From: Rhododendron vialii
Lineage: Eukaryota; Streptophyta; Magnoliopsida; Ericales; Ericaceae
Assembly (NCBI RefSeq): GCF_030253575.1
Contig: NC_080559.1
Coordinates: forward strand, 35,964,501-36,028,500
DNA length: 64,000 bases
Reading direction: 5' to 3'
A program made the position numbers and the translations under genes. The notes below the pieces were generated by a model. The model made no database searches, was not told the origin of the DNA, and saw only the letters and a list, made by a program, of their open reading frames with translations. Numbering within the stretch: the stretch's first letter is position 1; each line of letters starts with the position of its first letter. Shown here piece after piece: positions 23,959 to 36,587 of the stretch.

Positions 23959-24152
23959 TAAGGAGTACCTTGTAGCAAGTTTTATTTTTATTTTTTTTCC
24001 CAAGAAGTGTACACAGCAAGAGTTGGAGGGATAGTTAGTAAGTTAGTTCACATGGGATCCAAAAGCAAAGACTGTTCATAGACCTGAACCACAAATATTT
24101 TTGACAAGACTCAAACTCTGATCCTCCGCTAGAGAAAGACCAAAAAATACTA

Positions 24153-24423
24153 CTCCCTCCGTCCCTTTTTAAGTGTCCTGCTTCGTAACTCCAACTTATT
24201 AAAAAGACATCATCATTATACCTTTCACATCAACTTTTTCCTCCACTTTTCATACTTACCCATCATCATTACACTTTTACTCACTTACTTTTCAAAATGG
24301 AATCTACTTTTAGGGACAAAATAGACAATACACCAATTTTTACCCACTAACTTTACAAAATGGACACTTATTAAAGAACAACCCAAAATAAAATACTGGA
24401 TACAAAATAAGGGACGGAGGGAG
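24153..24423. mobile_element. Stowaway MITE (Tc1/mariner type)
   Basis: Inverted ends CTCCCTCCGTCCC and GGGACGGAGGGAG with TA duplications at 24151-24152 and 24424-24425. 271 bp, no coding. These termini are the classic plant Stowaway signature. It lies just upstream of the MBD2 leader region. Confidence 0.95.
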
Positions 24424-24720
24424 TATTGGATTACAAGCACTTTGGCAAGTTTTAGTTGAATGGGATAGAGTGATAGTCTAAGCTAGAGGGGTAGCCTAGG
24501 TAGGGAAGAGTGAGACAAGGGATGAGTGGGCAATAAGGGTAGAAACGTCAAAGGGAATAAAGGGGCGCGAAACAATAGGATATAGTCATTCGGATCATTC
24601 ATTTTACTTTATCTATCTCGTGTACTAGTATGTAGGATTATATTCATTTTAGTACATTAGTTTGTTTGTTTTATACTAAAATAGTAGTATTTTAGTACTA
24701 CTGCATTGGTAAGTACATTA

Positions 24721-27527
24721 GGCTGTTTCGAGTTCATCTCTGTTTCTTCTCTGTTACCGAGGAGGACGAACTCCTCTCCACTTCCACTATACAGTACCGG
24801 AGTACTACTCTATAGTACTATTAATTAACACAAAAGAAAGAAAGTAAAGTGATAGTGGTAGACTGGTAGTGGCAGTGGTAGTGTTACGCAATGAGATGAG
24901 ATGATGATCCACAGTACTAGTGCACAGAAGAAGTCAAGTAATGTATCCCATTCCGCCAGTTTGATAAGCCGTACGCGCATGGTGGCGAGGAGGTTAGATC
25001 TCCGATCCTCCCAATCTCTCTCTCTCTCTTCCCTCACACCTTCTATCCTATATTCCTATCATCCTATGTAGTAGTACCCAGTAGTGTATCTTCTATATCT
25101 ACAATGTAGCTAGGCGTAATGGCTTATTCTTCTCTTCATACCGATTGCATGCCCCCATTTCACTTCTTTCTGGCTTGGCTTGGGTCCATTTTTGGGGTTA
25201 ATTCCTACTGCTTGCTTACGGTTTTCTGATCGGCTTTGTTCCATGCATATTAACTCTATCTCTGTTACTACTACTACTTGCTCCTGACCTCCTCCTCCTC
25301 CAGCTTACTTATGCTTTCTCTCCTCTAGTCTAGTGAATCCTTTGTAAAAGTGTCTTTAGATTAGGAGTAGTAATCTTCCTAGGGTTTTTATTTCTTCATT
25401 CAATATATTCGCCATGTTTGAATCTGTGGCTGTGGTAGCTGATTTTGAGCTTTATATGGGTTTGTTAATTAATTTGGCATGCATATTGTCGTTTTTCTGG
25501 TATCATAGGGGAAACATCGCCTAATTTTTTTTAGCTCTTCGATTGACATTGTTCCAAACTTCCTTCCACACTATTCACAGGAACTCTTACAAAAATTTCG
25601 TTAATTTGTAAAGCAAGAAAGGACCTGATTGTTAAGTTCTCAGCATTTACATGTTGTATTTATCTAATATTTTGGTATTCAAGCTTGGTTTGTTTACGCA
25701 ACAAGAACCGATCTAGAACAAGCTTTTAATGCATCGAACTTGAGTTACTTGTCTCATTTATTAGCCTACCTGCGCCTGAAACTCCTACCAGAGTCCATAT
25801 GTCATGGTGTACTCTTTTGGAGCAGCTAACGGTATTCTGTTATAACAACTCTTTTGAGAAAAAAACTGATAGCAAAAAGGATGCAGGAGCTATAGATATG
25901 ATGTTTCACAAATCCTTTTGCATGGCCTTTTATGTTTCACTCATTTCCCAAAGTTTTTAAAGCTTTCTCAACTGACTCGCAGGTATATGGTTGATCTGTT
26001 TGCCATGGTTGATGGTTCTAGGATGAAGACTTGAAAATCTAAACTTCGGCAGTATAACTACCTGAACACCTTATGTATAGACCGAATTTGTTGATCAAGG
26101 ACAAATACTTATCAATTATATGTTCCATTGACCACTACAACAATCCATGTCGAGCATATATTTACATTGACTGAGGTTCCCTGACCATTTAAGTAAATGG
26201 TATGGAAAACTGTAACAGCGGCATATAATCTGTTGGAAAACCGAAGCAAAGTGAACCAGAATTTGGCTAGCCAAGTACCAAAATGTGCTCTGTGCTAAAT
26301 TTGTGATCTACAGTTCCTTTTGCTGAATAAATGTAGGATAACTTTAGTTAATAATATCGTCAAAAGTGTTGGTTTGTGGGTAATTTCGGAGGCATGTCAA
26401 AACTACAGCTAGATCTTTCTTCGGTAGGGTTATTCAGTCTTCTCCGTTTACTTTTTCCAGTGTGTTCCGACTCCCAACTGTTTTGCTGTTTTTGCAACAC
26501 TTCAGATCCTTGCTGCTAACCAATATCACTTTGCTGTGCTCAGAGGCGACGAAACAACATGGGTTGTGGGGTCGGGCGACCCAACCCCTTGAGAAATAAA
26601 AGTCTAGTACTGCTATACGTACCTTTTTTCTCTTTCAAATTGGAAAAAAAAGAAGCCCCCATTAGAATTTGATGATGACACCACACTAGATTATTTCCCG
26701 ACCTTGAACCCACCCTCACTCGTAAAATTTAAAACACCGACAGTCTAATACCTAGGTTTTGGGAATTGCATATTTATTAAGGCACTTAAATGTTGATTTT
26801 TTATGGATGAAATGATACTTGTTCAATATATTTTGAGGTGTCCATTGTATTTATCTAGCATTATTGTTGTTTTCAGTTACACATAACATAGACAAGTTTC
26901 TGATAAGAAAATCGACCGCTGCACAAGGTTCATCTTCCAGTAGTCATATTCAGGAAAATTGTGCCAAGAAAATTTGAATCAATTTGTACAACCTTCCCTC
27001 ATCTCCAGGACTTAAAGGAAAGATCTCAACTTATCATCCTTTTTTCTTTGGTTTATAGTTGGTAAGAATATTTATGTTTATAGATGACCCCATGTTCCCA
27101 AATTCCTGTAGTCACCGCGGGCTACGCTAGTGTTGAATTTCTCTCGTGTATTGCATTGCCCTTCCAGTTGATTAGGATATTGACATCTTTCATTGTTGAA
27201 ATTGTACTAATCCTCTTATTGCGTTTATCTCTTACACCATTTTATTTTTATTTTTCTACCTCTTTCTGCCATCAACAACTATTTCAGTTTTACCTTTAAT
27301 TGGATTTGGATTAAGTGACTATTGAGAAGGAGGCCTCTGTATACCATACGTATACTATATGAGTATAAAGTGTAGGCTTGGTTCCCTTACAATTTTCGGT
27401 TCTTTGTACATATGTGTATATGTATACATATACACAATTATGTATGTATGTATATTTGACAACTGTAGATTCAATGATATAGGCTTGGTTCATATGTTGT
27501 TATGCCAGGTGAGTGCGATCTGTTCAG
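24721..27527 (+). promoter_or_regulatory. Probable MBD2 promoter, untranslated first exon and leader intron
   Basis: The coding part of MBD2 begins directly after an acceptor-like TTCAG at 27523-27527, implying a spliced 5' leader. Pyrimidine-rich sequence at about 24730-25370 would suit a transcription start and a noncoding exon, but the donor is not fixed. No other gene is seen between 24.7 and 27.5 kb. Confidence 0.35.
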
Positions 27528-29667
27528 ATGCAGTCAAGTCCTATGAAACTCACCCTTAAGGTGGGAAGGAAAGATAAAGGTATCAACGGTTCTACCAAAA
27601 AGGAAGAAAATGGCTTCAGTGGTTGTGGTTTCCCAGATCGCTTGGGCAACAGTATTTGGAAGCCCATAGATCTAACTTCTTCCGAAGAAGATAGTGCAGT
27701 AGAGGATAATGCAGAGGAAGATAGTAAGTCTAGTGAAGATTCTCGGAATCAATTGGTGATTTATGATCCTGCTGTTAATGGTGCACGTGAAATTGAAGCT
27801 GCACTTGATCCCAATGAATACCAGCCGAGAAACACTTTCCCGTTTACCTCTTCTTGCGTTTTATTGCCGTCTGTGGGGGCTTTCACCGTCCAGTGTGCTA
27901 CCTGCTTTAAATGGAGACTCGTGCCAACAAAGGAAAAGTATGAGGAGATACGGGAACACATTTCAGAAGAGCCTTTTTCCTGTGAAACAGCTCGTGAGTG
28001 GCGGCCTGAAATATCATGTGAAGATCCAACTGACATTTGTCAAGATGATGGCAGGTTATGGGCAATTGATAAGCCTAATATTGCTCAGCCCCCTCCTGGG
28101 TGGGAGCGACTTCTAAGGATCAGAGGTGAAGGAAGCACCAAGTTCGCAGATGTGTATGTATTGTATTCATCTTCAATCTATTCTATTTCAATCCTAGAAA
28201 TATTACCCGCATGCATAGAGTACTCAGTCTTCTGCTCGTCGCCTAGTTTCTTTCGATTTTGAATTTCAGTTTTGTCTGGGAACATATACATATAAAAATT
28301 CGATGAAAAACATCTATTGCAATTCTCTTCTAGAGTGCTTACCACTTTTGGAAGCCACAAATACTTCCTCAGAATGTGTTTTCTGGGGTATTATTGGCTT
28401 GTTGGAATTCCAACCTGTGTCCACCTTGTTGTATGAAGGTTTCATTAGGCTGTTGTGCCCAATTTATTGGTTGCTTCAGTTCTACCATCATAGAATGCAA
28501 GTCCACTGACAAGTACCCCTCCAATTTATCTTTCTTTCACGGTTTACAGGTATTATGTTGTACCATCAGGCAAGAGACTTCGCTCTATGGTTGAGATTCA
28601 AAGGTGTGTGTGTGTTCTTTCCAGTGCCCCAGTCATTTCCACAGAGTCATGTCAGTTCAATACCAACATAATTTGTTGACTAAGTTACTCTTCGCTTTGG
28701 GTAGTTTTTTGCTTTAAGATATCAATGAATGGTTCTCCAGTTTTCCATTTTATATCCTTGGTCTTTTTCCTCCTGATGTTAAGGTACTTGCTGCAACATC
28801 CAGAGTACATGGAAGCTGGGGTTACCATGTCACAGTTTTCATTTCAAACTCCAAAGCCGTTGCAGGAAAATTATGTGAGGAAGCGTGCTCCTGCTCGTTT
28901 GACAACTCCAGTCGATGGTGGCAGTAACATGGTGAGAATGCTGCCAGGGTTTCTCCAACCTTCTGATGGTATGTAACAGAAAGCCTGTACTCATCGATGG
29001 AACTGTAACACGTTTTTATTAGCTAAATGAACATATATACTTTTTATCCAGCAATTTACTATAATTTTCCATCAATCTTTATAGGTCATCTATGGAAACA
29101 ATTTGGGTACAAAACAGGAAGTTCATCTCTTTTTTTTATTTTACTTGGCATTCTATTGAACAAATTCTACCTTTATAAGCAAAAGGAGAAAGAGTATAAA
29201 TTCCTTTCTGATTGAAGAATTTTCAGTCATATATATTACTAGGACTAGGTTGTTTGTATGTTCACTCCATATTGGTGTTCTATCAAATCCTTTGTACCGA
29301 AATCCTTCTATACCTCTGTACCAGTGAATTCCCAGCCGTTTGATTGCATAACAATTTTGAAAATAAAAAAATTCTCAGTCTAAGGACCCAAAATACATGG
29401 GTACATGAAATTTTCGGTAAAGAGGATTTGAGGGATTATTGTAACAATATGTGTTCATAAGAATCATAACTGACTGCTGCAGTCAATCCCCTTGCATGGG
29501 CGGGTCCAGATGGGCATACAGATGTACGGCTTGGGCCAAGTGTTTCTACTCACTTGATTGAAGCATCTCCTGATGAACCTATGCAACACGGCCAGCCAAA
29601 AAGCCAAAAAAGGAGTTTTGTGCCATCTGAAGGAATTGCGCGGTGCAGTAAAAAAGTCAGTTTATAA
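27528..29667 (+). CDS. MBD2: Methyl-CpG-binding domain protein with CW zinc finger (MBD2-like)
   Basis: Nuclear chromatin protein; the CW finger is a histone-tail reader module and the MBD a methylated-DNA module (family knowledge). Exons 27528-28153, 28550-28603, 28784-28968, 29483-29667; 349 aa, all junctions in phase. Residues about 51-75 are acidic (Glu/Asp/Ser). The CW finger is at about 119-172 with Cys123, Cys126, Cys152, Cys164 and KWR at 128-130; Phe150 replaces the usual second Trp, as I recall for Arabidopsis MBD2. The MBD is at about 183-255 (PPPGWERLLRIRGEG, FADVYYVVPSGKRLRS). The first ATG after the acceptor is used; an upstream GTG at 27513 is not a plausible start. C-terminal SQKRSFVPSEG is basic. 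Neighbours are unrelated; the next gene converges. MBD2 assignment good, not tested by alignment. Confidence 0.92.
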
Positions 29668-30797
29668 AGATCAGAACAGGGTCAAGGTGGAAGAGCCTTT
29701 TCAATCTAGGAATGGTACTGCACTTGATTGTACTACTAGAACCTTTTTTTCTTTTTGGGTAACCGGGGGTTTCGGCGTGTAACATGACACTAATTTTATC
29801 AAAGCCTCGTGTTTTGGAAAAAGGGTATCATGTGGTCGTGGTGAACTTCAATTTTTATTGGGGGCCTTTTTGGTGCTGTTTTTGTATAAAGAGATGAAGA
29901 TAGTTTTGTTAGTGACAAATGATGTGTGTGAAATATCCAAGAAGAAAACAATTCTATCGTTTTTAGAGTTTGATGCTACCCATTTTCACACATCCCTATC
30001 TTTAAGTAGATACTAGTGAAATTGATTTTCTCCTGTCACTGCTTTTTTCAATTTTAGGGTGCAGTACTTTTCTTTTTTCTTTTCTTTTTTTGGGGGGGTA
30101 CGAATTCCCAACAGAAAGAAATCCCTCATGTCCTTGTTTAAGTAGATATACTAGTGAAATTGATTTTATTTGATTTTATTTTGTGTGTGTGTGTGTGTGG
30201 GGAGGGTGGGTGGGGGGGGGGGGGGGGGGGGGTGTGGTGTGTGGTGGGGCGCGGGTGGGTTACGAAATCCCCCATGTCCTTGCTTAACTTAAGTTGATCA
30301 TGTGATGTATCCATTGTATGAGACTCATTCATTTGCAATATTCTGCCTTATCATTGAGATTGAATGGGATCAAGGAAGAAGAATACTACTCCTAATATAC
30401 AAAAATCCAAGGCAAAAAAAGGTCATGTGAATATTCCAATTCTGATACTAAATACAACAAAACTACTACTAATATGATAGGAGTAATATACTAGATCTTA
30501 CCAGACGTCAAAAGCAATTCAGCAATTCATTTGATGTCGTTGCAAATCTCTCCATGCATATCAATTTTTTTTCAAGCATCTCCAAAAGAATTCCCGCATT
30601 ACTTTCGGATCATACTCTCCATCACTATTAAGCATCCAATAAATTTCTACCCTTGCACTAATCAAGGTTAAACTCCCTCTTACATCAGAAAATTGTAGCT
30701 TCCACTGTAGGAATTGAGATACTCCACGCATTCATATTCCATAGTATACGAGAAAGCATTGTTGCCAGAGAGAGAGAGAGGGGTTGAAAATGGCTTA
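29668..30797. other. Intergenic between convergent MBD2 and decarboxylase genes
   Basis: MBD2 3' flank and simple repeats: T/G-rich tract near 30065-30100 and a (GT)n plus long poly-G block at 30182-30255. Short near-duplicate phrases (AAGTAGATACTAGTGAAATT at about 30004, and a copy at about 30140) suggest a local duplication. No gene seen. Confidence 0.5.
30182..30255. repeat. (GT)n followed by G-rich homopolymer block
   Basis: About nine GT units, then GGAGGGTGGGTGG and an uninterrupted G run of about 20, then GTGTGG repeats. The plus strand could form a G-quadruplex. Confidence 0.9.
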
Positions 30798-33700
30798 TTA
30801 GCCAGTACTACAAATGACTATGGAAGAGAGAAGAGGATCAGCAGCTCCACTAATAACGGCACCCTTGCATCTTCTCAGCTGCAGCAGATAATTCAATGCT
30901 GCTTCTGTGATGAACTCACCAGGGATTATCAAGGGAATACCCGGAGGGTATGGACATATCAGTTCCCCACATACCTCCCCAATGCTCTCTTGGATACTGA
31001 CCTTTCTTTTCCTTGCAAAGAAGGCCTCTCGGGGACTCAACCTTATGCTCCCACTGTCATTGTCATTATTAAAGGGCACAGCATACTCCATGTCGTCTCC
31101 TTTTTCTCCTTGATGAATTGCTGGTAAGAAATTAGTTGCTAATAGATTTCTCAATCCTGACACGAGCCTTTGGATGTGCTCTCTATAGGTTCCCAAAGTA
31201 ATAGCTAATGTAATAGATCGGGTTCCAGTAAGTTCAGGAACAAATCCATAATCCCTACATAAGATTTCATCGGCCTCAAAACCAGAAAGCCCAAGCAACC
31301 ATACACCAATACTAAGCCTCAGGGGATCAATGGCGGGAAAATTGGAGAAGCCTGAGAAGTCTAGGACTGAAATACCTGGAATTTCATTGATCGTGTTTTT
31401 TGTTTCGACCGCTAGTTCTAGTGCTTGGTTGAAAACTGTTCCTGGGTTTGCACTTAGTTGAGCCCTAGCAGCATCCAGTGATGCTAAAAGCAGATAACTT
31501 GGGCTAGTGCTTTGAAGAGTTTGAAGGCATCTGCATATTCTCTCTCTGCCTACAATATTTCCTGACATGTGTAACATTGATGACTCTGTAAGAGAGCACA
31601 AGACTTTGTGAGTTGATTGCACAGCAATATCTGCCCCTTGATGGAGGACTGGATAAGGTAATCGGGGATGAAATCCTAGATGGGCCCCGTGAGCCTCTTC
31701 GACAATCAAGGGAAATCTATGCAAATGACACAGCTTCGAAATCTCGGTCAAATTGCTGCATACACCATGGTAAGTTGGGGAGGTGACAAAAACTGTAGCG
31801 GGTTTTCAACCTTCCTTTTCCAATTCCTGGATTGCTTTATCAACCTGCCATAATAGCAAAAATATGCTTCACAGTTCACACGATTGTTCATATGCATTGC
31901 TAGAAAAAGTAACGGCATTAATACTAGTGTTCGTTTTCTGGTTTGAGATATTACTTTACCATTAGAAGGAAAAAAATTGCCAAGTTAAACTGGGAATGAA
32001 GCTTCCGTATATACACTTACCTGGGATGGAGTGACCCCACCAGGAATGTCCCATTCAAAATCATACTCGGGAATAATGTACTTGGGTAATGCACCCGACA
32101 ATACCATAGCAGAGATGGCTGATATATGGGAATTCCGGGGGAGAATAAGGTAGTCTCCTGGGGAACATGTAGCCATAACTGCAGCTTGGATTCCGCAAGT
32201 TGTACCCCAACAAGGAACCATGTCTCAGATGCTCCAAACAGTTTGGTTGCTTGTTTTTGCGCATCTAAAATGGGCCCTGCTGGAGAAAATAGGTTGTCAA
32301 ACTCTGGAAGCTCAGGTAAATCATGAAGAAATGGCCCTTTATCGATAAGATGACTTAAAGATGATGGTGCAGCCCGTCCTCTGTTATGCCCGGGGAAGTG
32401 GAAACTAGCAGCGTTTTGTTGTGCTGAAGATTTTAAAGCACTAACAAGTGGGGGGGAGTTCATCTACTAGGGTTTTTTGAGAAGTGGGATTGCCATTACA
32501 ATCCTCTGTGACAATCCTGGTTTTTCCTATGGCGGTTGTCTTATCTTGCTTGTTCCCCAATTCTATGATGCTTCTTTCCTGCAATATGTTATGCGCATTA
32601 ATTAGTAAAGAGAGTGAGCCTTAATCAATGTAAATCACATTACCTGGATTTACAGAGGTTAAAATATAAGAGAGATTGCTGCTACATTAAACTGGTCCAT
32701 ACAGAGCAATTGCTACTGAGTACCTCCAAGTTCCAACCATAACAAATTTTCGAATGCCATCACCCAAAATTCGAACCCGTCACTTTTAACATATAGCCGT
32801 AAATAATCAACTTACAGTGCATGAGTGAAGAACTACATTTGCCTATCTGCTAACAATTCTGATCTTCAACCAGCCTAAAAATTAACCCTTTAGTACCACA
32901 TTTCCCCTTCTTGTGTGAAAAATTAATCAATGAAAAGGTAACAGGGTAAATTCACATGAATAAGGGCAAAAAAAAATAGTGTGGATGGTAAAAAGGGGAG
33001 CGCAAAAATCACTAGCCTTCCAAAATTTGAGATAAAACACCTACTTTATGTTCTTAGAAAAGGCAGTAATCTAAGAAGATAGTTCAAAAAGTAATCCTAT
33101 CATTTCCTTGGCTTTTGGTTGTGCAAAAGCACAAAACAACCAACAGATTGCCACTAAATCGGCTAAAAACTTGTACACTCAATAATCAACCAAAGAAATG
33201 GTCACATCTTATGTCAAACATAGATTCTGTGAACAGCTATAGGATTACCATATCTTGTCATCTTCAAGGAAGGTGATTCAACTAACCAGTAATTTAGCAT
33301 GTGCTCTCATTGTGATTCGCACCGTCCCCTATGAGGTCTCTGACCCATGGCTCTTTGACTGGTGTGTTAGGTCAAGCAGACTCAAGCTCAAAAGAAGAGT
33401 GAGTCAATCAAGGCCTTCAGTTTGCCATCAGTCATGACACTGACAAATGCATCCACACTAAGTTCATTTAGCAATTTCTGGAAGATTTCACAAAAAATAA
33501 GCAAGTCAGCTTCCAAACTCAAACAGATTATCTCTGTCATGGGATGCAAATTTATCCTTTCAAACTGACGGCTCGCAGGTAAATGATGGTTTCTTATATG
33601 CTGGTTCAACCCCAAATGACATTTGTGAGTGATAAAAGCACTTAGAAGTTAATGAAAACGAGCCATAACCAACAATATCATCACGATTGAGAGGGGTATG

Positions 33701-34343
33701 AACAGATGTAATCCCACGACATGCTGCTAAGATGCACAAGGTTGTAGGAAGCATAATCTTTTGAAAGTCTAAAATTTTCTCACAATGTTATGAAACATGA
33801 TATTCCTCTTTGCATCAGAGTCGTGTTAACAACCACCTATGGGGCAATGGTTAAAGAGGAGAAAGCCAAAACTGTTAAAACCCCCAAGTAGGAGTAATAT
33901 TTTTACATGTTCCTTTAAACTAGTAGTACGTACTATTACTTCTTATATACACCTGTTTTTAAACGGAAATTGGCTACTGATAGCTCATTGGGCTAAAATT
34001 AGCTTCTTCATTTGTACTATGCCCGTGCTATTTTCGTTGGCTTGAATGAGGCAATGTAAGTTCAATTGTCCTCTTTCACATACAAACAGAACAATAACTA
34101 TGGAACCATCCAAACAGGGGGGGCTTATTAAATAGAACACTAAGTAAGTCTCGCAGTGAAAACCTAAAATGGGTTTGGCAGATAGATAAACCTGAGAAAC
34201 ACAAAACCTCCTCCTCGACTTTGTGATGGGCTTGAAACCCCAACAAAGACTTCCAAAGCTGAGACTAAAGCTCTGCCCAAAAATCAAAGGGAATAGATTA
34301 CTAACTCCAGTGGCTTTCAAAAGTAGCAGGACAATGTCAACAT
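30798..34343 (-). pseudogene. Orn/Lys/Arg decarboxylase-family (fold-type I PLP) gene, disrupted
   Basis: Group III PLP decarboxylase relative (bacterial Lys/Arg/Orn decarboxylase major domain); substrate in plants not inferable here. Minus-strand exons: 34192-34343 (putative N-terminal/transit part), 32021-32578, 30798-31844. Motifs: ASFHFPGHNRG, EEAHGAHLGFH, STHKVL with the PLP lysine, and C-terminal PYPPGIPLIIPGEF. Breaks: in-frame TGA at 31806-31808 where the sequence suggests an ancestral CGA Arg; C7 instead of the needed C6 at about 32450-32456; G4 instead of G5 at about 32205-32208; and T4 where T5 would join the exon 1 ATG (34341-34343) to its frame. The last exon is otherwise a clean open frame of about 350 codons. 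Splice sites GT/AG are preserved. A sequence error could explain the homopolymer changes but not the TGA. Confidence 0.72.
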
Positions 34344-36587
34344 CAAGAAGAAGAAGAAGAAGAAAGGAACAAGAAGATTCATGTAGTATGTATATAAACT
34401 TTAGAGACAGAGATTGCAAGTATATGTATAAAGAGAAGAGAAGAGAAGAGACTGAATTAGTAGTAGTAATTTTTTTTAAGGAAATGTTCTCTTTATCTTA
34501 TACAACCCCTGCAGGGAAAAGAAGATTGATCAAGGAAAATCTTATCCATCTTACCATCCCCACCCACAAAAGCAGTAACCATCTCATCTGTTTCTGTATC
34601 TGTCTGTCTGTTAATTATAAAGGTATTGATTCATCCATCTTCGGCCCACGTCCAGATAAATTTTCTTCAACGGGTCGGTAGTTCTACCGAATCTTTCCTG
34701 CTAGTACTAGTAGTAGTATTAGACCCGCCAAATCAAACAAGGAGAGCCCGGATACGGTCTGGATCTCTTTTTCTTTTTTTAATGGAGGAATAATGGAGTA
34801 CTACTACAAAAAAAAAAAAATAATTAATTAAACAAAAAAGAAGGAGAAAGAATATGGTTGTATTGAATTTTAAAGTCAATATACATAAGGGATAAACCTA
34901 GATATCTTAAAATCTCCGTTTTTGGATAATTGAGATTCCAAAAGTTTCATGGGTCTCCAAATTTACTTACTCAATCTCACTTCTCTATTTTTTAGCATAA
35001 AGCATTGAAAGCCCATTCAGGCATTCATTCTCCATTTTGGGGAAACAATGCTATATTTTGAATCACCTGTCTTGACATGATAGATGATATTATGTTGTGC
35101 TCTGTTGTCTGGAATTTACTGTATTATACTCCCTTCATTCCAAAAAAAATTATCCGCTCTGCAAAACGAGAACTTAAATTAAGTATGTGAAAATATATTG
35201 AAAAATATAAAAAGTGCATTGAAGTATGGTTTTTTTTTTTTTTTTTCTGAACTAATTGTCAACCCATGTTTATCGTACTGACACCCCTCCTATGCTCAGG
35301 GGCATTGTAGAGAGAAGCCTGAGGCCCCGTTCCACTAAGATTTTTAATTTTTAAGTATTTATTTTTTATTTTATGAGACAGATCATTCTCTCACAGTATT
35401 TAAAAATAAATACTTAGGGGCCGTTCCGGTTTCTCAAAAAAAGTACTTTTTGAAAAAGAAGGTAATTTTAAGCTCAAAAATATGTGTTTACGCAAATAAT
35501 TTTCCTACCAATATAGATCTTGTTTGATAGATCTCATTAAGATCTTTTAAACGGTGCAAAAAAAATTGAAAAAATATTTTTCGTTTTCATTATATTTGAG
35601 TTTGAAATTCAAACATTTTGAAAAAAAAGTACTTTTTCTTAAAGTGGAACACCACTTATTTTAGTTAGTGAAACACACCTTGAGAATTTTATGGCTCAAT
35701 CGTAGATCTTCGGATCAGTAGATTTCTCCTCAAAACCATTTTAATGGAATTGCTTATAATCATTAAAGATACCAGGCCTCCATTGTGTTCAGTACTTTTT
35801 TTATTTTTAGTTTTCACTGGGATTTGTGAGAGTAAATACCCCAAGAGTGTCATTTCTTGGTGAAGATTGCTTCCTCGGTTATTGTGGAAGCCTCCCTTCT
35901 GCAGGTGGTTGTTCAAGGTAATGAAAATAGCCTGCCTTAAGGCCTGCTTCATTGGTCTCGGCTGATATAACTACCTAAATTATTCCGCAGCAGATCAAGA
36001 GGAAAATGTCTGTCCGGAATCCGGATCGATAGGAGCAGATAATCTCAATATCATAGTCTCAACGTGGGGTAAGAGTAATGAGATGGCAAATCACACCCTC
36101 ACCTATAGCATATTCTAAACTCTGGATGATTCATCGTAGGGCTACCTAACCAACCATGCATCCAGATGCTGCACATGCAGTTTTAACAACATTTGTAATC
36201 CGGTCCCATCTATGTGTAATCCATCTATGGGTAATCCGGGAATGAAACCAACAGCTCCGGTACAAGAGTTATATTTTTGTCAAGGGGGTATACCATTGAT
36301 CATAACTTTCCGGGTTAAGTGGGCTACTGTAACCGGCAAATGTCACTCACATCCCCACAGGAAAACCTATAAAACAAAGCCAGAGGCCAAGTCTTGACTA
36401 ACTTTGCTAGAAGAGTATTACATAAAATGAAAAACAAACATACTGTAATGATTGACTTTTACAAACACAGAAACTTGAATGCATAAATAGTCTATGGAAT
36501 CAGTTATTGCAGAGCAGAACCAAATTTAAGGGATAAGAAATCTTTCTGAGGGCTGCCCGAATATCTTGAGTTATCCAGAAAGAAATC
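34344..36587. other. Intergenic: decarboxylase 5' side to PBA1 3' side
   Basis: Contains a GA-rich stretch (about 34430-34450), one Stowaway-like left end without partner (about 35128-35165), and a MITE copy at 35419-35655. No gene recognised. The last part (about 36400-36587) is probably the PBA1 3' untranslated region. Confidence 0.5.
35419..35655. mobile_element. MITE with GG(C/G)CCGTTCC termini, copy 2
   Basis: Same core as 11530-11768 (AATTTTCCTACCAATAT, GATCTCATTAAGATCTT, ACGGTGCAAAAAAAATT). Left end GGGGCCGTTCC followed by AAAAAGTACTTTTTGAAAAAG, and right end with the complementary AAAAAGTACTTTTTCTTAAAG. It appears nested in or beside a smaller similar element starting near 35321 (GGCCCCGTTCCACTAAG). 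Confidence 0.7.

Larger units (their letters stand above)
20954..24720. other. Intergenic region between phospholipase A2 and MBD2
   Basis: Mostly A/T-rich without recognisable genes, apart from an uncharacterised GC-richer open frame (21983-22381), a Harbinger MITE (23153-23958) and a Stowaway MITE (24153-24423). Confidence 0.5.

Noticed and set aside
32731..32830. TTCGAACCCGTCAC motif resembling a tRNA T-loop
   Set aside because: No matching acceptor or anticodon arms; common in plant repeat remnants.
33985..34419. A 144-codon minus-strand open frame starting at 34419 with a Leu-rich stretch
   Set aside because: Only the part from about 34330 to the donor at 34192 looks like the decarboxylase N-terminus. 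The upstream part is translated leader with a Leu-rich run from a CTT/AGA repeat.
35127..35165. Stowaway-like left terminus TACTCCCTTCATTCC
   Set aside because: No matching right end with TA was found nearby, so no element is called.
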